Source of the DNA: Novosphingobium sp.
GTDB taxonomy: Bacteria; Pseudomonadota; Alphaproteobacteria; Sphingomonadales; Sphingomonadaceae
DNA: 59,797 bases
Reading direction: 5' to 3'
Assembly (NCBI RefSeq): GCF_025351285.1
Contig: NZ_JANXWG010000021.1
Location: 1-59,797, forward strand
This document shows positions 24,934 to 34,088 of this stretch, in pieces; within the stretch, counting starts at the first letter, position 1, and each line of letters starts with the position of its first letter. Made by a program: the position numbers and the translations under genes. The notes beneath the pieces were generated by a model, which did not search any database, had not been told where the DNA came from, and was given only the letters and a program-made list of their open reading frames with translations.

Positions 24934-26349
24934 ATGGCAGATGGTTCAGGCACGGGGGTGTCACAGAACGGCGGCACGATCCCGTTCAAGGTTACCGACC
25001 CCGAACGCATTCCCACACCGCGCTATTACGACGCGGCGTTCTACCAGCTCGAGAACGAAAAGTTGTGGCCGCACGTGTGGCAGATGGCGTGCCGGCTCGA
25101 ACTGATCCCCAACGAAGGCGACTGGATCGAATATTCGAACCTGGGCAAATCGGTGATCGTGGTCCGCGCCAAATCGGGGGTGAAGGCCTATCACAACGCC
25201 TGCCGCCACCGCGGCGTGCCCTTGGTGCCCGAAGCCGGGTTCGGCAACTACAAGGTGCAGGGCTTCATCTGCCCGTTCCACGGCTGGCGCTTCAACACCG
25301 AGGGCAAGTGCACCTTCGTTTACGGCAAGCACATGTTTTCGGAACACCAGCTCGATCAGGATGACCTGAACCTGCGGCCGTGCCGGGTCGAAACCTGGGG
25401 CGGGCTGGCGTGGATCAACCATGACGACACCGCGCCAGGCCTGCACGAAACGATGGGCCCGGTGCTGGAACGGCTCGACGCGCACGGCAAAAGCAACCTC
25501 AAGGCCGAATGGTGGTTCGCCACGAAGCTGCCCGCCAACTGGAAGATCGCGATGGAGGCCTTCATGGAAGGCTATCACGTGATGCGCACGCACCCGCAAC
25601 TGCAGAAGGCGGCGCCCGCGCTGTACAACGGCATGTACGGCATGGACACCGGCGGGATCGGCGATGCGATCAATCCCAACTGGACGATGAAGGAAAACAT
25701 CGCCTCGCAAGTGCGGACGCTCGAACTGCTGAGCGAGGGCATGGCGGGGATGGTCCACGCCAAGGAAGTGGCGATCGCGAAAGCCATGCCCGATCTGGAA
25801 CTGCCTGAAGATCCGCAGATGGCGCTGATGACGTGGTACGGCACGTTGCAGCACATGATCACCACGCAATTGCGCGCGGCGGGCGAAAATGTGCCCGATC
25901 TCAACGCGGTGGCGGTGTCCGATCCGGTCAATTCGGTCGAATTCCTGTTCCCGCACTATTTCATGCTGCCGTTCTTCACCAGCATGTCGGCTTACCGCAT
26001 CCGGCCGACCGGACCCGAGGAATGCATCTTCGAGCTGTGGTCGCTCACCCACGTGGCCGAGGGCGTCGACCACCAGGTGCCGACGGAGCCGACCTGGCTG
26101 CCGTATGACAGCGACCAGTTCCCGCCGATCCCGCGGCAGGATTATTCGAACATCCCGATCCAGCAGAAGGGCGTCCACGCCAGTGGCTTCGACTTCATGC
26201 GCCTTTCGCACGAGAAGGAAGGGATGATCAGCAACTACAACCGCATCCTCGACGGCTATCTCGAAGGCGTGGCGCAGGACAAGCTCGCAGCGGCGACGCA
26301 GATGCTCGCAGGCAATTTCGACGGCCCGATTCTGGACTTGGGATTCTAG
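24934..26349 (+). CDS. Rieske oxygenase alpha subunit
   Basis: 471 residues. Rieske ligands are in NACRHRG (Cys90, His92) and CPFHGW (Cys113, His116); mononuclear iron ligands are in MEGYHVMRTHPQ (His215, His220). This is a complete terminal oxygenase of the phenylpropionate-dioxygenase/steroid-oxygenase type, needing an external ferredoxin and reductase. A Rieske ferredoxin gene occurs at 31499 but no reductase is visible. GAGG lies six bases before the chosen ATG (24934); an ATG four codons upstream is possible. Next are an EthD-like gene and an LLM monooxygenase. Confidence 0.9.
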   Translation: MADGSGTGVSQNGGTIPFKVTDPERIPTPRYYDAAFYQLENEKLWPHVWQMACRLELIPNEGDWIEYSNLGKSVIVVRAKSGVKAYHNACRHRGVPLVPEAGFGNYKVQGFICPFHGWRFNTEGKCTFVYGKHMFSEHQLDQDDLNLRPCRVETWGGLAWINHDDTAPGLHETMGPVLERLDAHGKSNLKAEWWFATKLPANWKIAMEAFMEGYHVMRTHPQLQKAAPALYNGMYGMDTGGIGDAINPNWTMKENIASQVRTLELLSEGMAGMVHAKEVAIAKAMPDLELPEDPQMALMTWYGTLQHMITTQLRAAGENVPDLNAVAVSDPVNSVEFLFPHYFMLPFFTSMSAYRIRPTGPEECIFELWSLTHVAEGVDHQVPTEPTWLPYDSDQFPPIPRQDYSNIPIQQKGVHASGFDFMRLSHEKEGMISNYNRILDGYLEGVAQDKLAAATQMLAGNFDGPILDLGF

Positions 26350-26397
26350 GCCCGGCAGCGCTAAGGCTGGCGAGCCAGAGAAGAGGACGGTTCCGCC

Positions 26398-26742
26398 ATG
26401 CACAAGGTGCTGCTGTTCATGAAGCGCCGCGAGGGGCTGAGCTTCAACGCCTTCCGCGCCTATTACGAAATCCGCCACGTGCCGCTGTGCATGACCTACA
26501 TGGGCGATGCGAAGCGCTATCAGCGCCGCTACATCGAGCGGCGGCGGGGCGAGCCCGAGCCCGAATTCGACGTCATCACCGAACTGTGGTTCGAGGATCG
26601 CAAGCTGGTCGATGGATTGCTGAAAACGCTGCGCAAGGACGATCTGCCCGCCGACGTCATCGCCGACGAGGAAAAGCTGTTCGACCGATCGAAAACCCGC
26701 GCCTTCGTGGTCACCGAGGCTGAAACGGCGCTGCCCGGATGA
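26398..26742 (+). CDS. EthD-domain (dimeric ferredoxin-like fold) protein
   Basis: 114 residues with the EthD-type start (KVLLFMKRREGLSFNAFRAY, then YEIRHVPLC). EthD proteins are small alpha/beta-barrel dimers next to oxidative catabolic genes, where they assist with or protect from an intermediate; the precise role is usually unknown. AGAGGAC precedes the ATG. It sits 48 bp after the Rieske gene and 4 bp before the LLM oxidoreductase, so it is surely in that operon. Confidence 0.8.
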   Translation: MHKVLLFMKRREGLSFNAFRAYYEIRHVPLCMTYMGDAKRYQRRYIERRRGEPEPEFDVITELWFEDRKLVDGLLKTLRKDDLPADVIADEEKLFDRSKTRAFVVTEAETALPG

Positions 26743-26746
26743 CGCG

Positions 26747-27684
26747 ATGAAGCTCGCCTTCGCGATGCCGCACCTGATCGAACTGGCGGGCCGCACCCAA
26801 CCGTGGGAGTTCACCGTCGACGGCCCGGCAATGACCCGGTTGGCCAAGCTGGCCGACCAATGGGGCTACGACATGCTGTCGGTGCCCGAGCATTTCCTGA
26901 TCCCGACTGCGCACGTCGGACTGTCCGGCCCGCATCATTTCCATGCTTATGCCGGCATGGGCCACATGGCCGGCGCCACCGAGACGATCCGGGTCAATTC
27001 CTCGATCGCGATCCTGCCGCTCCAGCACCCGGCGGTGACGGCCAAGGCACTCTCGACCATCGACTGGATGTCGGGTGGGCGGATCACTGTCACGTTCGCG
27101 GTCGGCTGGCTGAAAGAGGAATTCGACCTGCTCGGCGTGCCGTTCCGCGAGCGCGGGGCAATGGCCGACGAATACCTGGCCGCGATCATCGAATTGTGGA
27201 CCAGCGACGCGCCGGTGTTCGAAGGCAAATATGTGTCCTTCCGCGACGCGGCGTTCGAGCCGAAATGCCACGCGCCCAGCCCCGAACGTCCGCACCTTCC
27301 CATCTGGATGCACGGCGATGCCGACGCCGCTCTGCGCCGCGCCGCGCCGCGCGCTACGCCAGTGGCTGGTGGCCGTTCCTCACCAAGCCCGAGGCTATTC
27401 CTGCGCGGCTCGATTTCATCCGCAGCCAGCCCGATTACAACGGCAAGCTGGCCGAGGTGTTCTACGGCTTTTCGACCAGCGAAGTCGGCGAAGGGCACGA
27501 GCCACAGACCGATCCCACCGCGCGTGCGGGCCAGGGCTTGCAGCGCATCGTCGACCGGCTTGGCTGGTTCAAGGACCTGGGTGTGACGATGAGCTCGGTC
27601 CCCACGCCGCCTGTCCCGGACCTGGCCGCGGCGACCGATTTCATGCAGTGGGTGATCGAGGAGGTGAAGCCGCGGCTGGCCTAA
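26747..27684 (+). pseudogene. LLM-class (luciferase-like) flavin oxidoreductase, frameshifted
   Basis: The N-terminal ~200 residues (MKLAFAMPHLIELAGRTQPW to LPIWMHGDADAALRRAA) are in one frame and the C-terminal ~115 residues (RYASGWWPFLTKPEAIPARL to QWVIEEVKPRL) continue in another. The join is at a run of GCGCC units (27334-27353). One five-base unit fewer restores a normal ~310-residue luciferase-like F420- or FMN-dependent enzyme, with the expected continuity RRAARYASGWWPF. Both halves look conserved, so the break is recent, an assembly error, or a reversible slippage switch. If intact, it could act after the Rieske oxygenase as a monooxygenase or reductase. Confidence 0.8.
27334..27353 (+). 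repeat. GCGCC pentanucleotide tandem repeat at the LLM frameshift
   Basis: Three perfect GCGCC units (27334-27348) are followed by a partial fourth. Gain or loss of one unit changes the reading frame of the surrounding gene, as expected of a slipped-strand site. Confidence 0.7.
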
Positions 27685-29222
27685 TCGAAGTGCTTGATCT
27701 GCGGCCATAACGTGGCGAGTGGTTGCTTGAGGCCCCGGCACAGCGCGATCGCCTTGCCGTTCTCATACGCCATGGCGAAGCGTGAACTGGTCGTGGCCAG
27801 CACTTCGACCGAGCTGCAATAGGGCCGTAACGCCTCCACATCGCGCTGCACCACCAGCAGGTTCACCGGGTCTTGCCCGCGCAGGCCCCATAGATAATAC
27901 TGGTTGTGCCCGCTGAGCGAGGGCGGAAGACCGGCGGGGCGGCCAAAAATGTCGAGCGCTGCGGTTTCGCCATAGTTGTCGAGCTTGATCGCCGTCCGCG
28001 CCTTGTCGGCGGGCGGAATGCGCGCCCAGGCATCGACCACCTGCCGCGTGAAATCGTGCCAGCCAAGCTGGTCCGCGAACACCTGCGGCAGCGAGGTGCC
28101 GGCAAAGCTGCGCTCCTGCGCCTGCGGGGTGAACCCGATCCGCGTCATGTAGTGGGCCAGCCCGAACGGCGAGAGCAGCGGCAGCGTGATCGGCGCGATC
28201 ACTGCCGAAACCGCGATGGCTGCCACCGCGACCAGCCCGGCCACCAGCTTGCGCGCAACTGTCGTTACCAGCGGCGCCAGCGTGACCGCGCCCAGCACGA
28301 ACAGCACCGGATAGCATGGCGCCATGTAGTAGTCCTTGCCGTGCCCCAGCCGCACGATCACCAGCACCACCAGGCAGGCGATGGGCACGAAACGCATGTC
28401 CTTGAGCCGCGCCACCACGAATGGACCAACCAGCCCCGCGATCCACAGCGGCGCCGACGCGGGGTTCATCACCATGGCCTGGTTGGCGAGGAAGGGGCCG
28501 AGCGCGACATCGGCGTTCTTGTCCTTCGCCGCCGCACCCAGTTCGAGAAACGGAAAGTGATGCGCCGCCTGCCACACGAACGAAGGCAGCGCGATCAGCA
28601 CACCCAGCGCCAACCCGATCCATAGCGCCGGGCGCAACACCAGCCGCCGCTGCGGCGTGACGAGAATGCCGATCGCCAGCCCAACTGCCCAGAACAGCAT
28701 CGCGTACTTGATCTCGAGCGCGAGGCCCACGACCATCCCCGCTCCGATCAATGCCCGATCGTCGTCGAACCGGATCGCGCGCGCCAGCAAATACGCCACC
28801 GCAGTCCACAGCAGCGGATCAAACAGCGTGGTGTTGAGCACTGCGGTCAGCCCCATCAGCATCGGCGCGATCGCCACCGCCAGCATTGCCGGCGCCGCCG
28901 CCAGCCTGCCGCCGCCCAGCAGCACCACGAACCGCGCCGCGAGGTAGACCAGCGCGCCCGAAACGATCGCGCCGGGCAGTCGGAGCGCGAACGCACCATG
29001 CCCGATCGCGTAAAGCCCCGCCGCCAGCAACGGCACCAGTGGCGGCTGGTCGACATAGCCGAACGCCGGGTGCTGGCCGCAGACGATAAAGTACAATTCG
29101 TCGCGGAACAGGTCGTAGCGGCTGGCGAAGGCGGCGTGGAATGCGAACACCACCAGCGCCGCCAGCAGCGCGCGACGATCGAGCCGAGTGCGGTCGGCGA
29201 TCACCACGCGAGTTTCGGCCAT
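27681..29222 (-). CDS. GT39/ArnT-like membrane glycosyltransferase
   Basis: 513 residues, strongly hydrophobic with about ten or more helices. After the first helix comes RYDLFRDELYFIVCGQHP with the acidic DEL and GYVDQPPLVP, the signature of protein-O-mannosyltransferase/ArnT-type enzymes that use polyprenol-phosphate sugars at the periplasmic face. Target is unknown: lipid A, a glycan or a protein. The polyprenol-sugar synthase at 8057 could supply the donor, but that is inference. It overlaps the convergent LLM gene by 4 bp. Confidence 0.82.
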   Translation of the reverse strand: MAETRVVIADRTRLDRRALLAALVVFAFHAAFASRYDLFRDELYFIVCGQHPAFGYVDQPPLVPLLAAGLYAIGHGAFALRLPGAIVSGALVYLAARFVVLLGGGRLAAAPAMLAVAIAPMLMGLTAVLNTTLFDPLLWTAVAYLLARAIRFDDDRALIGAGMVVGLALEIKYAMLFWAVGLAIGILVTPQRRLVLRPALWIGLALGVLIALPSFVWQAAHHFPFLELGAAAKDKNADVALGPFLANQAMVMNPASAPLWIAGLVGPFVVARLKDMRFVPIACLVVLVIVRLGHGKDYYMAPCYPVLFVLGAVTLAPLVTTVARKLVAGLVAVAAIAVSAVIAPITLPLLSPFGLAHYMTRIGFTPQAQERSFAGTSLPQVFADQLGWHDFTRQVVDAWARIPPADKARTAIKLDNYGETAALDIFGRPAGLPPSLSGHNQYYLWGLRGQDPVNLLVVQRDVEALRPYCSSVEVLATTSSRFAMAYENGKAIALCRGLKQPLATLWPQIKHFD

Positions 29223-29291
29223 CCGGACATCATGCGGCCCGACTTATCAGCATCTTGCGCCGCGCGGCAAGCGGCGCGGGCTCAGCTTGCC

Positions 29292-30209
29292 TCAGCCCCA
29301 GATCGCGTCGGCGGCCGCAGCCGCCTGTTCGGCGCGACCGCCCAGTTCGCCGATCAGCGCTTTCAGCCGATAAGTCCACAAGTGCAGCGGATGCTCCAGG
29401 GTCATGCCCATCGCGCCGAGGAACTGGTGCAGATCGTACGTCACCGCGCGCGCCGCTTCCTGCGCGTGGAGCAGCGCCAGCGCGGCGTCTCCCGCATCCA
29501 GCGTCGCGGCGGCCTTCAACGCCAGCCAGCGCACGCCGTTGGTGCGGACTTGCGCCTCTGCCAGCCGGTGTCGCAGCGCCTGGAACGTGGCCAGCGGGCG
29601 GCCGAACTGCTGACGGTCGGCCAGATACGTACACGTCACCTCGAGCGCGGCGGACAGCAGCCCGGCAGCCTCGGCGGCAAGCGCGATGCGCAAATGGGTG
29701 CGGACATGGTCGGGCGAAATGTCGTGCCGGGTGGCCAAGGCGGTCGAAGGATCGACCAGCAACGTGCCCATCGGATAGGCGAACAGGCTTTCGGGCTCGG
29801 CGCGCACCTGATCGGCGGCGGCGGTGAAGCTGGTGACCGCATCGCCGAGCACCACCACAGTCGCGCCCGGTGCCAGGAACCGCAATGGACGGTGCAGCCG
29901 CGCAGCATCGACCACGCAGAGCGGGCCTCCCGTGCCTTCGCCCAACAGCGGCCCGATCAACGCGCTCACCGCCGCTTCGGTGGCGAAGGGTAGCCGGGCC
30001 AGCCGCTCGACCACCAGCGCGGCGGTGACCGCGCCAAGATCGGGATCGCGTCCCACATCGAGGAAGCCGCTTTCGCCAATCTCCCGGTCAAGGTCCGCGC
30101 TGGTCAGCGCAAACCCGGTCGCGCCGATCGGCATCGCGGCATAGGGCCTGACCATGCCGTCGAGCGCGTCGAGGATCGCGATCTGATCGGAGGTGAGTGA
30201 CAAGTCCAT
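29292..30209 (-). CDS. Acyl-CoA dehydrogenase, small (beta-type) subunit
   Basis: 305 residues, shorter than the usual 380-400. The middle and C-terminal helices are recognisable (LAAEAAGLLSAALEVTCTYL, DRQQFGRPLATFQALRHRLA), but the C-terminal segment that normally carries the catalytic glutamate (GxxE-x-QRN) is missing. Its start shares one base with the stop of the next gene upstream, a full-length acyl-CoA dehydrogenase. This resembles the heteromeric alpha2-beta2 FadE pairs known from steroid side-chain degradation in actinobacteria. Confidence 0.83.
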   Translation of the reverse strand: MDLSLTSDQIAILDALDGMVRPYAAMPIGATGFALTSADLDREIGESGFLDVGRDPDLGAVTAALVVERLARLPFATEAAVSALIGPLLGEGTGGPLCVVDAARLHRPLRFLAPGATVVVLGDAVTSFTAAADQVRAEPESLFAYPMGTLLVDPSTALATRHDISPDHVRTHLRIALAAEAAGLLSAALEVTCTYLADRQQFGRPLATFQALRHRLAEAQVRTNGVRWLALKAAATLDAGDAALALLHAQEAARAVTYDLHQFLGAMGMTLEHPLHLWTYRLKALIGELGGRAEQAAAAADAIWG

Positions 30210-31354
30210 CAGCGCGCTTCCCTGGGCAATTTGAGCACATCGGTGGCGATGATGTTGAGCTGGATTTCTGCCGCCCCCGCCGCAATCCCCGCGACGATGC
30301 CGCGCTGGTGGTGCATCTTGAGGTAGGGTTCCGCATCGGCAAGCGCCTCGGGCAGGTACTCCACCACGAATTCCGCCACCGCACGTTCGGCCATCACCGT
30401 GGCGAAGCGGGCCGAACTGCTTTCCGCGCCGATTGCCTCGCCGCCTGCGCGGCGGCTGACGATGGCGTAGCTGGCCATGCGCGCCGCCTCGCACAGCGCG
30501 GCTGCTTTTGCGGCTTCGGCACGCACGCCCTCGCGCACGAACGCGCCTCGCCCCTTCAGCACACTCACCGCGCGGTCCAACGCCGCCCGCGCCAGGTGAT
30601 AGCGCGGAATGCCCAGCCGTTCGTTGGTGAGCGAAAAGGCGATGATCTCCCACGCCTGCCCCTCGTCGCCGAACAAGGCGCCTGCGGGAACAACGCAATC
30701 GTCGAAAAACAGCTCGTGGATGTCGCCTTCGCCGATGATCGACGGGATCTGCCGCACGGTGATGCCCGGCGTGTCCATCGGCAACAGCAGGATCGAGATG
30801 CCCTTCTTGCGATCATCGGCAGTGCGGCACAGCAGGAAGCAGGTTTCAGCGAGGCCCGCATAGCTGGTCCAGATCTTCTGGCCCGAAACGCGGTAAGTGT
30901 CCCCATCTCGCACCGCGCGGGTGCGCAACGAAGCAAGGTCCGAACCCGATCCCGGCTCGGAAAAGCCCTGGCACCAGATCGCGCTGCCCGCCGAAATGCC
31001 GGGCAGATAGCGCGCCTGCTGTTCGGGCGTGCCGTAGCGCATCAGCGTCGGGCCGATCCAGTTGACGTTCATGTATTGCGCGCCGCGTGGTTCGCCGTGG
31101 CCCCACATTTCCTCGGCCAGGATGGTCTGGTGCCAAGGCCCCAGCCCCTCACCGCCGATCGCCTTGGGCCAGTGCGGGGTGAGCAGCCCCTCGGTGGCGA
31201 GCATCGCGCAGAACGCCTTTGAGAACTCGGTGATCTCGGCCGACCCTGGACCGTGCCCGGCGACGGCCTCCCAATTATCGGGCAGATTGGCGGCAAGCAC
31301 GCCGCGCAGCCGGTCGCGGAAGGCGACCTGTTCGGCATTCCAGGTGAAATCCAT
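30209..31354 (-). CDS. Acyl-CoA dehydrogenase, large (alpha-type) subunit
   Basis: 381 residues with a complete fold: FTWNAEQVAFRDRLRGVLA at the N-terminus, WCQGFSEPGSGSDLASLRTR, GQKIWTSYAG, and GAAEIQLNIIATDVL at the end, where the active-site acid would be. The ATG at 31354 is preferred over a start six codons earlier. Together with the downstream small subunit it probably forms one enzyme acting on a bulky acyl-CoA. It diverges from the ferredoxin/ACAD operon starting at 31499. Confidence 0.88.
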   Translation of the reverse strand: MDFTWNAEQVAFRDRLRGVLAANLPDNWEAVAGHGPGSAEITEFSKAFCAMLATEGLLTPHWPKAIGGEGLGPWHQTILAEEMWGHGEPRGAQYMNVNWIGPTLMRYGTPEQQARYLPGISAGSAIWCQGFSEPGSGSDLASLRTRAVRDGDTYRVSGQKIWTSYAGLAETCFLLCRTADDRKKGISILLLPMDTPGITVRQIPSIIGEGDIHELFFDDCVVPAGALFGDEGQAWEIIAFSLTNERLGIPRYHLARAALDRAVSVLKGRGAFVREGVRAEAAKAAALCEAARMASYAIVSRRAGGEAIGAESSSARFATVMAERAVAEFVVEYLPEALADAEPYLKMHHQRGIVAGIAAGAAEIQLNIIATDVLKLPREAR

Positions 31355-31394
31355 CGGCCAGGCTCCGCACAATCAAGGAGAGGGCGATAGCCCA

Positions 31395-31420
31395 GTCGCG
31401 GCCGCACGGACAATCGCGAC
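31395..31420. promoter_or_regulatory. Inverted repeat in a divergent control region
   Basis: GTCGCG and CGCGAC arms are separated by 14 bp between the divergent ACAD-pair and ferredoxin operons. Given the high GC content it may be chance. Confidence 0.2.
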
Positions 31421-31498
31421 GCGGTGCCCGGTGCAAGACAACGCCCCGGTGATAAACGCGCACTTGCCAAGCCTCCGGCGATCGGAGAACCCCATGCG

Positions 31499-31813
31499 AT
31501 GAGCGAACCCGTTTTCACCGCCGTCGCGCCGCTGGCAGACCTGCCGCGCGGCACCGTACGCGAGGTCGGCGTAAGTGGCCGATCGATCCTGCTGTGCCAT
31601 GACGAGGACGGTATTCATGCCGTCGAGAACCGCTGTTCCCACGCCGATATGCCGCTCGCTTGCGGGCGGATACGCAACGGCTGGATCATGTGCCCAACGC
31701 ACGGCGCACGCTTCGATCTGGCCACGGGAGAGGCGCTCGGCCCGCCAGCCAGCATGGCGATCGCCACGTTTGCGGTGCGGGTGGTGGACGGAATGATCGA
31801 GATCGCTGCCTGA
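31499..31813 (+). CDS. Rieske-type [2Fe-2S] ferredoxin
   Basis: 104 residues with the cluster ligands in RCSHADMPL (Cys46, His48) and CPTHGARF (Cys65, His68). It is a small soluble Rieske ferredoxin of the kind that feeds electrons to ring-hydroxylating oxygenases, or a NirD-like relative. It is the only ferredoxin in the window, so it may serve the two Rieske oxygenases at 19661 and 24934. It begins the operon with two acyl-CoA dehydrogenase subunits and an exported hydrolase; an 86-bp gap follows. Confidence 0.88.
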   Translation: MSEPVFTAVAPLADLPRGTVREVGVSGRSILLCHDEDGIHAVENRCSHADMPLACGRIRNGWIMCPTHGARFDLATGEALGPPASMAIATFAVRVVDGMIEIAA

Positions 31814-31899
31814 CGACTGCCCTTTCGGACCATCGCCCAGCCGATATGGGATCGGTCCCCCCTTGCGAGCAACGCCCCCGATGGTGCCTATCGGAAACC

Positions 31900-33093
31900 A
31901 TGCCCGAACCTTACGATCACCTGGACACCCTGCGCCAGACATTGCGCGCCTGGCTCGCCGCCAACGCGCCGGCCGACTGGCGCGAGACTTGCACCAGCCA
32001 CGATGGGTTCCTCGCACTCCAGCGAAAATGGTTCACAACGCTGATCGAAGGCGGCTGGGCCATCCCGCACTGGCCCGCCCAAGGTCCTCACGGAGCCTGG
32101 CCAGGCGGCGGGCGCGGCCTGGCCGAGCAGAAGGTGATCTACGAGGAACTGGCGCGCGCCGATACGCCGCGGCTGATCCTGACCTTCGTTTCGACGTACC
32201 ACGCCGCCTGCACGCTGTTCGAATGGGCCACGCCCGAACAGCAGGCAAAGTACCTGCCCGGCATCCTTGCGGGCGAAATCTGGTGCCAGGGCTTTTCTGA
32301 ACCGGGCGCGGGATCGGACCTCGCCAGCTTGCGCACGCGGGCCGAGTTGAGGGGCGATCACTACGTCGTCAACGGGCAGAAGCTGTGGTCCACGATGGGC
32401 CAGTTCGCCGACAAATGCCTGCTGCTCGTCCGCACCAGCAGTGAAGGTGCCAAGCAGGCGGGGCTGACGTACTTGCTGCTCGACATGAAGGCCAAGGGCG
32501 TCACCGCGCGACCGATCCACCAGATCCACGGTGACGAGGAATTCGCCGAACTGTTTCTCGATGACGTGCACGTGCCGGTGGCCGACCGGCTGGGCGCCGA
32601 AGGCCAGGGCTGGGCGGTGGCGCAATCGACGCTGTCGTCCGAACGCGGACTGACGCTGCTCGAACTGAGCGCACGGATGCGCGGCAGTCTGTGGCGGCTG
32701 GTCGAATTGGTGGGCGGCGACGAACCGGGCGTTCTGCGCGATCTCGGCCGGCTGGCGACGCGGATCGACGCGGCTCAAGCGCTCGCCGACCAGTTTCTGG
32801 CCAAGCGCATCGCGGGCGAGGAAGCGGTCGGTGACGCCTCGCTGGTCAAGCTGATGTATGCCCGCACCTTGCGCGAATTCACCTCGATGGGGCTACGGCT
32901 GGGCGGGATCGGGCAGCAATACCACGAACCGATCGTGTTTGGCGGGGGCATGGAAACGGGCAACTGGATGGCCGATTTCATGAACTCCTACGCCTGGACG
33001 ATCGCCGGCGGCAGCGACGAGGTGCAACGCAACATCATCGCCGAACGGATGCTCGAAATGCCGCGCGAACCGAAATCATGGGTGGGCGCATGA
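31900..33093 (+). CDS. Acyl-CoA dehydrogenase, large (alpha-type) subunit
   Basis: 397 residues: PYDHLDTLRQTLRAWLAANA at the start, WCQGFSEPGAGSDLASLRTR, NGQKLWSTMG, and the C-terminal IAGGSDEVQRNIIAERMLEM with the acidic residue of the active site. Similar in type to the subunit at 30209. Overlap ATGA with the next gene, a small ACAD subunit, points to co-translation and a heteromeric enzyme. Confidence 0.88.
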   Translation: MPEPYDHLDTLRQTLRAWLAANAPADWRETCTSHDGFLALQRKWFTTLIEGGWAIPHWPAQGPHGAWPGGGRGLAEQKVIYEELARADTPRLILTFVSTYHAACTLFEWATPEQQAKYLPGILAGEIWCQGFSEPGAGSDLASLRTRAELRGDHYVVNGQKLWSTMGQFADKCLLLVRTSSEGAKQAGLTYLLLDMKAKGVTARPIHQIHGDEEFAELFLDDVHVPVADRLGAEGQGWAVAQSTLSSERGLTLLELSARMRGSLWRLVELVGGDEPGVLRDLGRLATRIDAAQALADQFLAKRIAGEEAVGDASLVKLMYARTLREFTSMGLRLGGIGQQYHEPIVFGGGMETGNWMADFMNSYAWTIAGGSDEVQRNIIAERMLEMPREPKSWVGA

Positions 33094-34088
33094 GCGAGAT
33101 CCGCACCGAACTGGCCGATGCCGCGCGCAAGGCGCTAAGTCACGGGCAGGCGGGCGACGGGCTGGCGCGCGACGAGGCGGCGGCACTGCCGGGCGAGATG
33201 GGCTGGCTGATGGCGCACGTGCCCGAGGATCGCGGCGGGCTGGGGCTTGGCCACGAAGGGCTGGCCGCGATCGCCAAGGAACTGGGTCGCGCGCTGGTGC
33301 CGGGGCCGGTGGTGGCGCAAGTGGGCGTGATCGCCGCACTGTCCCACGCTGACGCTTTCGACGGCCGCGACGCACTGCTCGAAGCGGCGATGGGTGGTGA
33401 GGTGATGACCACCAGCCTGGCTGTCGCGCCCACCGGTGCCATGGTGACGTGCGTGCCCGATGCCGATCGTGCCAGCCACGTGCTCGTTCTGCGGCCGGAC
33501 CGCGTCGCGCTGGTCGCGCGCGATGCGCCCGGCGTGACGGTGATCGAGCGCCCGACCTGGGACCGCACGCGCCGCTTGTTCGACGTGGTGGTGCCACACG
33601 ATGCACCGGCAAAGGTGCTGGCCGAAGGCACGGCCGCGCAGGCGCTCGACGCCACCGCGCGTTCGACGATGCTGTTTGCGCTCGCCGCCGATGCGCTGGG
33701 CGGGGCCGAGGCGGCGCTGGCGATGACGGTCGATTACCTCAAGACCCGCCGCCAGTTCGATCGGCCGCTGGCGATGTTCCAGGCGCTCAAGCACCGGGTG
33801 GCCGATCTGCAATGCGCGATCGCTGCGGCCGATGCGCTGCTGTGGCAACGCGCAGGCGATGCCGATGCCACGCTGCTCGCGATGGGCGCGCTCAAGGCGC
33901 ATGCCTGCGGGGTTTACCGCATGGTGACCGAGGAGATGATCCAGCTTCACGGCGGGATCGGGCTGACCGCCGAGTACGCGTGCCATCTGTTTCTCAAGCG
34001 CGCGCTGCTGAACGCCGCGCTGCTCGGCGATGGCGACCATTGGGATCAACTGAGCGGCCGCGCGCTGCTCGAAGGAACACGGGCATGA
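33090..34088 (+). CDS. Acyl-CoA dehydrogenase, small (beta-type) subunit
   Basis: 332 residues. FAD-interacting helices are recognisable (DYLKTRRQFDRPLAMFQALK, MIQLHGGIGLTAEYACHLFL), but there is no C-terminal GxxE-x-QRN segment. It overlaps the larger subunit upstream (ATGA) and the next gene downstream (ATGA). It presumably pairs with the upstream subunit as in FadE heterotetramers. The start at 33090 follows a cluster of alternative codons; the overlap decides it. Confidence 0.84.
   Translation: MSEIRTELADAARKALSHGQAGDGLARDEAAALPGEMGWLMAHVPEDRGGLGLGHEGLAAIAKELGRALVPGPVVAQVGVIAALSHADAFDGRDALLEAAMGGEVMTTSLAVAPTGAMVTCVPDADRASHVLVLRPDRVALVARDAPGVTVIERPTWDRTRRLFDVVVPHDAPAKVLAEGTAAQALDATARSTMLFALAADALGGAEAALAMTVDYLKTRRQFDRPLAMFQALKHRVADLQCAIAAADALLWQRAGDADATLLAMGALKAHACGVYRMVTEEMIQLHGGIGLTAEYACHLFLKRALLNAALLGDGDHWDQLSGRALLEGTRA

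Noticed and set aside
24961..26847. 628-codon minus-strand frame opposite the Rieske gene and EthD gene
   Set aside because: Both genes on the plus strand have complete family motifs; the antisense translation has none.
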